Shown: in pieces, positions 57,785 to 64,000 of the stretch
Numbering within the stretch: the first letter of the stretch is position 1
How the letters are laid out: each line of letters begins with the position of its first letter
Source of the DNA: Coenobita brevimanus
Taxonomy: Eukaryota; Arthropoda; Malacostraca; Decapoda; Coenobitidae
NCBI GenBank assembly: GCA_032717465.1
Contig: CM064669.1
Location: 44,774,035-44,838,034, forward strand
DNA length: 64,000 nt
Direction of reading: 5' to 3'
Translations under genes and position numbers: made by a program
The notes under the pieces: model-generated
The model's input: the letters and a program-made list of their open reading frames with translations, nothing else
Database searches by the model: none
Told to the model about the DNA's origin: nothing

Positions 57785-59150
57785 AAATAAAAACTGCTTC
57801 CTCGAGCTGAAGGCATTAAATGACCAAGTGAAAGACAGTAAGTACTTCTTCCATAAAATCTCACTCCTATGTAGCCTATCTCATTGTCCATCCCTATTTT
57901 ATTTGTATCAGATATGCTAAACATATGGGTGAATAGCTGGATTGTTGACAGAGTAAAATATTAGGGGAAACAATTATATACGTATTTAAAATGTTCACAC
58001 CAAACAACACATGAATTTGGGTTTCATTACAATTGTTGAGCTCTAGCAAAGTAAAAAACAAATAAATAAATAAATAAATAACAGTAAGGAAGAAAATAAT
58101 CATGATAAATATTGAAATAGACCCCATTATAGGAAAAGAGCTCTGCTAAAAATTAGCGCCAGTATGAAAGAAGAGTTAAGTAAAAAGAAGTTCAGTAAGG
58201 ATATGGAGGAAAATAAACCTTTCGCATGAGGCTGACACAAAACTAACCGTGTCAGTACGATGACGCCCTATAAAATTCTTGGTGCCTCCTGGTGATTTTA
58301 TTCAGCTTAGGGAAAGACTCCTCGTAGTGAAAGGATTAGAAACTTTCTATGGATCCCTTAGCTACGAGAAGTCTGTCCAAAGCTGAATAATGGCGTCTGG
58401 AGGAGGAAAGGATAAACTGAAAAGCGTCTCCAGTTTGGGTCGGTTAAAAGCGTGTTGTGGGACAGGTTGTCGCTGATGAAATGAGAAGAAAGTAATCGAG
58501 TAATATGAAGAGGTTGACTAGTATAAAAGGAAATAAACATGACGTCAGTAAATGAGAAGAACAGCGTCAGAGTAAATATAGGTCGATTTATTGGGAAAAA
58601 AATGACGACACTGCATCGACTTTTGAGAAAAGTGAGTTGACACACAGCGAATTGGTTATGGACTGTGCGGTAGAACTGATGGGGATAAATAATTGTAAGA
58701 AGTGTTGACGTTAAAGAAAGTAGTCGTATACTTGACTAAAACAACTAGATGTAAAGAAAAGTAAATCACATTAGACATGTTCACACCAGTCCAGCAAAAT
58801 ATAAATACAAGAATATACCGAAGCCTACATACATCACCTCAGTTGATCGATATTTTCACGTCATCTGAGTATGAGAGAGAGTTGTAGGGAAAGAAATGCT
58901 AGGGTTGAAGATATAATTAACCTAAGACGGATTGGTAATGTACTAATTGGCAGAAGTGACGAAAGTATAACATAATATATATATTGTAGCAAGATGTTTA
59001 GTTGAAGAAAACTGTTGAATACTAGAAAAGTATATTACAGAATAGTAAGAAAAACACACCACAGTTTTCTTCTGCGTTTGCATCACACCAAGTAAACTAC
59101 AAATAAAAAATATAAGGAAAAAATATATGCCTTTTCGATTACTGCAAAGT
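57785..59150. other. Unassigned AT-rich sequence with motif copies
   Basis: A forward dispersed-motif copy near 58285-58345 (GGTGATTTTATTCAGCTTAG, then CTCCTCGTAGTGAAAGG) lies close to a reverse one near 58372 (AAGCTGAATAATGGCGTCTGG). An AAAT run lies at 58058-58082. No gene. Confidence 0.55.
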
Positions 59151-59299
59151 CGAGTCAGCTAAACATTATAAAGATTTGTTTGGGGAGAAAATGTGGAGTC
59201 TGAAGAAAATGTAGTTTGCGTAAGAGGAATTGGGTATGGAGTTGCGGGAGTGGCACACATGGGTATTGGTTTATCGGCAGCCCCGTAACAGCCCACCCA

Positions 59300-59690
59300 T
59301 TTTTTGGTATTAAGTTGGTAACGAGAGTATGGGGGAGAAAGGGACGAATGGGAAAAGGGAAGAGGAGGAGGAACGGGGAAGGGGGAGTGGGTAAGAGGAG
59401 TAGGGGTGGAGGGAAGGAGCGAAGGAAGCGGGAAGAAAAAGATGAAATAAATGATAGTGAAAGTTGAGGAATGGGAGGTTGGAAGAAAAAAGGAGTATGG
59501 GAAAGAGGAAAACGGATGGGAATAGGGATATGGAGGGGGAAAGGGTGAGGATGGGAAGAGAGAGAGGAAGAACTGGAAAGGAAATAGGAAATTACGGTGG
59601 AAAAGAGGAGTGAAAGACTAAGGAAGAGGGGGAAGATGTGTAAGACGAAAGGGCAGGAGGAAGAGGAACCAGAGGAGGAAAGAGAGAAAG
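59300..59690. repeat. Purine-rich block
   Basis: A/G-dominated plus strand (GGGAAAAGGGAAGAGGAGG). Frames are Lys/Arg/Glu-rich or Ser/Phe/Pro-rich by composition. Confidence 0.75.
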
Positions 59691-60034
59691 AGCAGGCTAC
59701 CACCACCATCGCCACCTTAGTCCCTTGCCTCACGAACCATTTATCTTCTTCCACTGGGACCACAATCTCACTTTTTTTCATACCCACACAAGTTTACTTC
59801 ACTTTTCCTCTCTCACTCTCTCTCTCTCTCATTACTACATTTGTTTCTCACATTTTCATTCCACTTCCAATCCTCATCAGTTCACGTTCGCTCTTGTTCC
59901 ATCTTTTCCTCTCGCTGTCTTTCTCTTATATATATTTTTTTCTCTTGCCACAATCACCATTCCTTATTTACTCAGACTTCCTAGGTCTACTTCAAACTTT
60001 CCTCATGCCTTCCCATGTTCTTCGCCATTCATTC

Positions 60035-60460
60035 TCTTCAACTCCATCTGTCTTACCTCCTCATCCTCTTCCACTCCATCTTTCTTTTCCTTTCTTCCTT
60101 TTCCACTCCATCTTTCTTTTCCCTTCTTCCTCCTCCACTCCATCTTTCTTTTCCCCTCTTCCTTCTCCACTCCATCTATCTTTTCCCCTCTTCCTTTTCC
60201 ACTCCATCTTTCTTTTCCCTTCTTCCTCCTCCACTCCATCTTTCTTTTCCCTTCTTCCTTTTCCACTCCATCTTTCTTTTCCCCTCTTCGTCTTCCACTC
60301 CATCTTCTTTTCGTCTCTTCCACTCTGTCTTTGTCACCCCCGTCTTCCACTCCACCTTTTTCGTCCCCATCCTCTTCCACTCCATCTTTCTTTCCTCCTC
60401 TTCCTCACCCATTCCATCTTTTTTTCCCCTCTTCCTCTTCCTCTCAGTCTTTCCCTCTCA
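60035..60460. repeat. 32-bp pyrimidine minisatellite, locus 2
   Basis: About 12 units of TCTTCCTTTTCCACTCCATC plus TTTCTTTTCCC, 32-bp period (CCACTCCATC at 60135 and 60167). Same unit as at 11423-11640. The 59760-60034 flank is similarly pyrimidine-rich. Confidence 0.9.
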
Positions 60461-60467
60461 TTCCCTT

Positions 60468-60617
60468 AGGGCCCGGACACACTTGTCCCGAACATGTGGT
60501 CGACAAGACGAAACGAAGCACCGGGTTAGAGCTGTTTCAGTAGTCGAGTCTGAACGTTGGACGGACCCCTGAGCCTCGTTTCCTCTTGACGATCACATGT
60601 TCGGGGGCAAGTCGGAG
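60468..60617. mobile_element. Short inverted-repeat element, incomplete
   Basis: Starts AGGGCCCGGACACAC, related to the MITE-like end at 38590. The arm ACTTGTCCCGAACATGTGG (60481-60499) is inverted as TCACATGTTCGGGGGCAAGT (60593-60612) with one indel and few mismatches. A hairpin of ~20-bp arms and ~95-bp loop is possible. The distal terminal sequence matching AGGGCCC is not found. Confidence 0.5.
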
Positions 60618-60980
60618 TAGACTGTAGCACCAGTCGAGCAGGGCAGTACTCTCAAGGTGGATGGAAAGCTGATGACAGGGAGAGCTGGAGCCCCCGTTTC
60701 ATCAGCCCTCGGGACAAGTTCCTGACCATCCCCCTTTGTTGAACTTTTTCAATGTCTCAGTAACACAGAGAGTAGGCCAGCATGCTCTCCAGTACAAGTT
60801 TCTCCAACTGTCAACACCAAACTACACGCACAGTACACACTACACTTCCTTCTACCTTATCCCTCCCTGTCACATCTCCCTCTCCTCTGTCCTCCCAGCC
60901 ATTCCGACTCTTCTTCTACATTTTTTCCTCCATTCTGTCCTCCCTCTCCTTCCCTCTTGTCGCCTTCCCTTCCCCTTTAT

Positions 60981-61487
60981 TATGCCTCTGCCTACTTGTG
61001 TTGGAGGTGGCATTAAGTGATTGGTCTGGCCGTCCGTGCGTGCGTGGGTCCGTCCATCCGTAACACTGTTGTGGGCGCGGTATCTCCTGAACCCATCGAC
61101 GGATCTCCACGAAACTTTTGTCGTTGATGCAGTAAGAAGAGATGATGAACTGATTAGGTCAGCTAGGTCAAAGTGTCAAAAGACAATGTCATTTGGGGCT
61201 GACTTATTTAATATTTGTGGGTGCGATATCTCCTGAACCCCTCGACGGCTTTCGACCATACTTATGTCAGTGATACAGTATGAAGGGACAATGAGCTGAT
61301 TAGGTCAGCAAAGTCAAGGGGTCAAACGTCAAGGTCATATGGGGTCTATATCTTTAGTCTCCTTTCAACCCACAATGAACCCTGTCATGCAGGTTGTATG
61401 GCGAGCCCGTGCACAGCGCTTGGCGGAGGCATAGCGAACAGTATCGAGCAACGCTTTGCGTAGACAGCTCGGAGCCCGAGTTCGCGG
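60981..61487 (+). mobile_element. Dimeric non-coding repeat, copy 2
   Basis: Second copy of the element at 40874-41297, with two ~146-bp subunits (TATCTCCTGAACC at 61081 and 61227). TATGCCTCTGCC (60981) and GGCGGAGGCATA (61422-61433) form an 11/12 inverted repeat. Similarity continues beyond it through ACAGCTCGGAGCCCGAGTT. CGTGCGTGCGTGGGTCCG is conserved upstream of the first subunit. Confidence 0.72.
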
Positions 61488-61499
61488 CATTCCATTAAT

Positions 61500-62080
61500 G
61501 TATTACAATTCTTCCATTCTTCGTTCTTTACTGTATGCTTCCTGTCCATTCCTTCCCTCTTCCCACTCCACTCCTCCTTCCTTTCTCCATTCCCTTTTCT
61601 CTCTGTTTCCTTTTGTCTTCCCTGCTCTTCCGTCCTTCCTCCTCTGCTTTTCATCTCTTTCTAGCTCTACTCTTTCCTCCCTTTTCTATCCCCTCCGTTC
61701 TTCCCAGTTTCCTCCCCTTCCGGTAATCCATCCTTCCTCCTTCCGTCCCTCCTTTCGCCTTTCTTGCCATCTTCCCTTTCTCGCATCCACCCCTTGCGCT
61801 TTCACTCCTTCCCCCTATTCTTCTCCCTTTTACCACCCCATTCATTTCTTTCCTCCCTTTCCTACGCGCCCGCCCTTCTTCCTGTCCACGGTTTCTCCCT
61901 TCCCTCTCTCTTGCATCCTTCCCTGTTTCTTTCATATTTTCTCCCTTATTGCCGTTTCTATCCATCTTCCCCCCTCTCCCATCCTTCCTTCCTTCTTTCC
62001 TTCCATTCACTAATCCTTCCTATTCCCCCTCTCTTTCCCCCTTCCCTCTTCCCCTACCTTCCTGCCTTCACCCCCATCAC
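61500..62080. repeat. Pyrimidine-rich block
   Basis: Nearly 600 bp of C/T-biased sequence (TTCCTTCCTTCTTTCCTTCC). Long Ser/Phe/Pro frames are compositional. Confidence 0.8.
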
Positions 62081-62334
62081 GGGCCTGTCAGAGAAATTTC
62101 AGCATCGAATTTCATGAGGACCTAAATAAATCCCGACCATTTAGCGCGTCTGCAAAATTGATAATGAGCCTCACACCCCTCCCAGAATTGTCAGGGACCC
62201 TCACTCCTCCAGAACGTTACGTATCGCTCTCGTGCGTTTGTAAGTTTATTTAGCTGTATTTCTCTCTGTATTAAGTTGCTTTTTGTTATTAGTAGTTACA
62301 TTTTTACCCGTCCCCGCCCATCCGATTGTTTTCA

Positions 62335-62540
62335 CTCGGTTTGTCTGTCTGTCTGTCTGTCTGTTTGGCCGTCTGTGTGTTAGCAACTGTAAGCGAAAAC
62401 TACTGGTGCGATTTTGACTAAAATTACGGGGATGATGGGCTACGACCCTCTGATCTCATGAGTAAATTTTTTGCCAAACTGGGCCAAGGCTCAGGCTGTA
62501 GGCCCAAAAAATGTAAAAAAAAAAAAAAAAAAATGCACGT
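62335..62540 (+). mobile_element. Short non-coding repeat with (GTCT)n and poly-A
   Basis: A GTCT run (62342-62366) is followed by GCAACTGTAAGCGAAAACTA and GGTGCGATTTTGACTAAAATT, a GGGCCAAGGCTCAGG block and an A-rich end (62515-62534). The layout recalls the GTCCGT-plus-AAACTTTTG order in the dimeric repeats. Family unknown. Confidence 0.4.
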
Positions 62541-63635
62541 TGGTTCCGTCTCAGACAGTTGATTCAAGATAATGCATATTCTTAACTCTACTCGTAGATT
62601 GCTCGATTGAAAGTACTTCAGTAACATCCTCAGACATTTCTCGTGTACTTTTCTCTTGAAGCATTTTCGAAGATGTGCCTTCATTTGCGCAGTATTTGAA
62701 GTAATAAAAATACAGTATTTGCAAGCTCTGTTCATAAACTTCCACTGTAACCACCTCACCCCAGTCAGGTAATTTCATCCTTCCCAACCCCCCTCCTCCT
62801 GTCCTGTACCCTGTGCAGCTGTGAACCTGTCACTGAGTCAGTCACTGAGACTCGGCTCAGCAGTGACCAGAACAACAAAAGAACACGAGGCGTCAGGATA
62901 TTACACGAATAATACCCGTATTATGGGTACCAGAGTACCCATATGATGAGTCAGTGGCATGTGATTGTGCATTAGTTATGAATTGTTGATGTTTTAGGTG
63001 TCAGTAAGGATTCTTGTAAAAAAAAAAAAAGTAATTTGATACGAATATTTGAAATTAAGAGAAGGCAGTAAATCCAAAAAGGGCCATTAAAATCCAGACT
63101 TCCCCAAACTAGGTTGTCTGGTAGAAAGAAAAAAAAATCCGTCGTTGATGGACTGGTTGTGTCTTGCAGGCATTGTAAACCACAGTATTCTTGTGTGCAA
63201 CGTTTGGCCTCTGAGATGGATCCAAGAATTTTGAAAACTTGAATGACTAGTGAATGGATGAGACTGATTTTCACAAGGCACAGTGCTGATAGCTGTCCTA
63301 CATTTGTGCTTACCTACTCCTGTGTCTGGATCCTTCCTCCCCGTGTAAGTGGGAAAGAGGGTCAAAAGGAAGATGATGATGATGATTAAAGAATGTTACA
63401 TTATTCGAAATAATTTTCATTCCTTGAGCAGGATATAATTTCCGTCAACAGAATAAAATCGTCTGGTGTTGGACGCTGGCAGTATGATTGTATTGTAGCG
63501 GCTGGTTTTGTGACATAGTCGGTCAGATGTACTGTACGCGGTAAAAGGGTTAAGGTTGTACTGTAAACTGGTTACCCTCGGCCCGAGTGGGAGTAGAGGC
63601 GGGACATGCAGTACGGTGGTGGTGAAATTCACGTG
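62541..63635. other. Unassigned intergenic sequence
   Basis: Mixed, with short A runs. GATGATGATGATGATT (63373-63388) could be the short-repeat tail of a plus-strand RTE whose body I cannot read. A reverse dispersed-motif copy lies near 63450 (CAGAATAAAATCGTCTGG). No gene supported. Confidence 0.5.
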
Positions 63636-63637
63636 GG

Positions 63638-63670
63638 AAAAAAAAAAAAAAAAAAAAAAACGAGTTAACT

Positions 63671-63751
<81 letters not shown>

Positions 63752-63761
63752 AATCTGTCTC

Positions 63762-63802
<41 letters not shown>
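63638..63802. repeat. Poly-A, (CA)n and (TG)n compound repeat
   Basis: A23 (63638-63660), CA 63672-63749, a 14-bp spacer, then TG 63764-63802. The CA and TG arms are inverted complements. Confidence 0.96.
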
Positions 63803-63803
<1 letters not shown>

Positions 63804-64000
63804 GTTTCCGTGCAAACGTGTGTTTGCGCTGAGAAGAGCAGGGTAGGGGAGCGCCGTGACCCAGGTCACTGCCAGAGGAATTAGATTCAAAGTGCAGTTA
63901 TATAAACAGCAGAAGAGAGAGGGAAGGAAGATTGATATTGGCTGAAACCATAATCTTGTTTGTTTTGACTATTTGTGTGTTTTGTTTGCTGGTGGTTTAC

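Noticed and set aside
59597..60572. 290-, 272- and 185-residue Ser/Phe/Pro-rich frames, and Lys/Glu/Gly-rich frames on the other strand
   Set aside because: All derive from the 32-bp pyrimidine minisatellite and its flanks, with several frames open at once.

Overview
This window looks like gene-poor, repeat-dominated DNA from an arthropod, most likely a decapod crustacean. That assignment is an inference. It rests on very dense CA/GA/TA microsatellites, tRNA-headed SINEs, and RTE, CR1/L2-like and Jockey-like non-LTR retrotransposons of the kinds common in crab, lobster and shrimp genomes. I find no intact host protein-coding gene, rRNA gene or functional tRNA gene. Every long open frame is either a retrotransposon remnant or a by-product of a tandem repeat whose unit length is a multiple of three.

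Layout. 0-4.9 kb: microsatellites, a 3' RTE fragment between two TA tracts, a ~90-bp CCA-rich minisatellite and a 27-bp minisatellite with higher-order structure. 4.9-11.4 kb: copy A of a dispersed direct segmental duplication. 11.4-16 kb: a 32-bp minisatellite, pyrimidine-rich DNA and a CR1/L2-like 3' fragment. 16-24 kb: a LINE relic, a ~20-bp TGACGT-bearing array, a decayed RTE fragment and a SINE. 23.9-26.9 kb: the most complete element, an RTE-type LINE on the minus strand with endonuclease and reverse transcriptase, broken by a deletion/frameshift and a stop. 27-31 kb: a SINE, a ~140-bp diverged tandem array, a CR1-like relic with an SGNH-esterase ORF1 piece, and another RTE 3' end. 31-45 kb: purine or pyrimidine blocks, degenerate arrays, a MITE-like element, a 70-bp satellite-like cluster, a dimeric repeat and one CpG-rich block that could be a promoter or first exon. 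44.6-45.5 kb: an RTE fragment. 45.5-54.8 kb: copy B of the segmental duplication, enlarged by a Jockey-like LINE, a ~306-bp element with target-site duplication and other inserts. 54.8-64 kb: a 37-bp minisatellite, a long CA tract, LINE relics, a second 32-bp minisatellite locus, a second dimeric repeat and terminal CA/TG tracts.

The most informative feature is the ~6.5-kb segment present twice in direct orientation about 41 kb apart. Both of its ends lie at tandem repeats. Copy-specific insertions (a SINE in A; a LINE and a 306-bp element in B) and a 220-bp inversion inside B's minisatellite give a relative history of the locus. I found no multi-gene system. The candidate novelties are structural: the duplication, higher-order arrays, a dispersed ~70-bp motif family, a dimeric repeat and short inverted-repeat elements. 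All similarity statements are from reading the sequence by eye; no alignment or database search was run.
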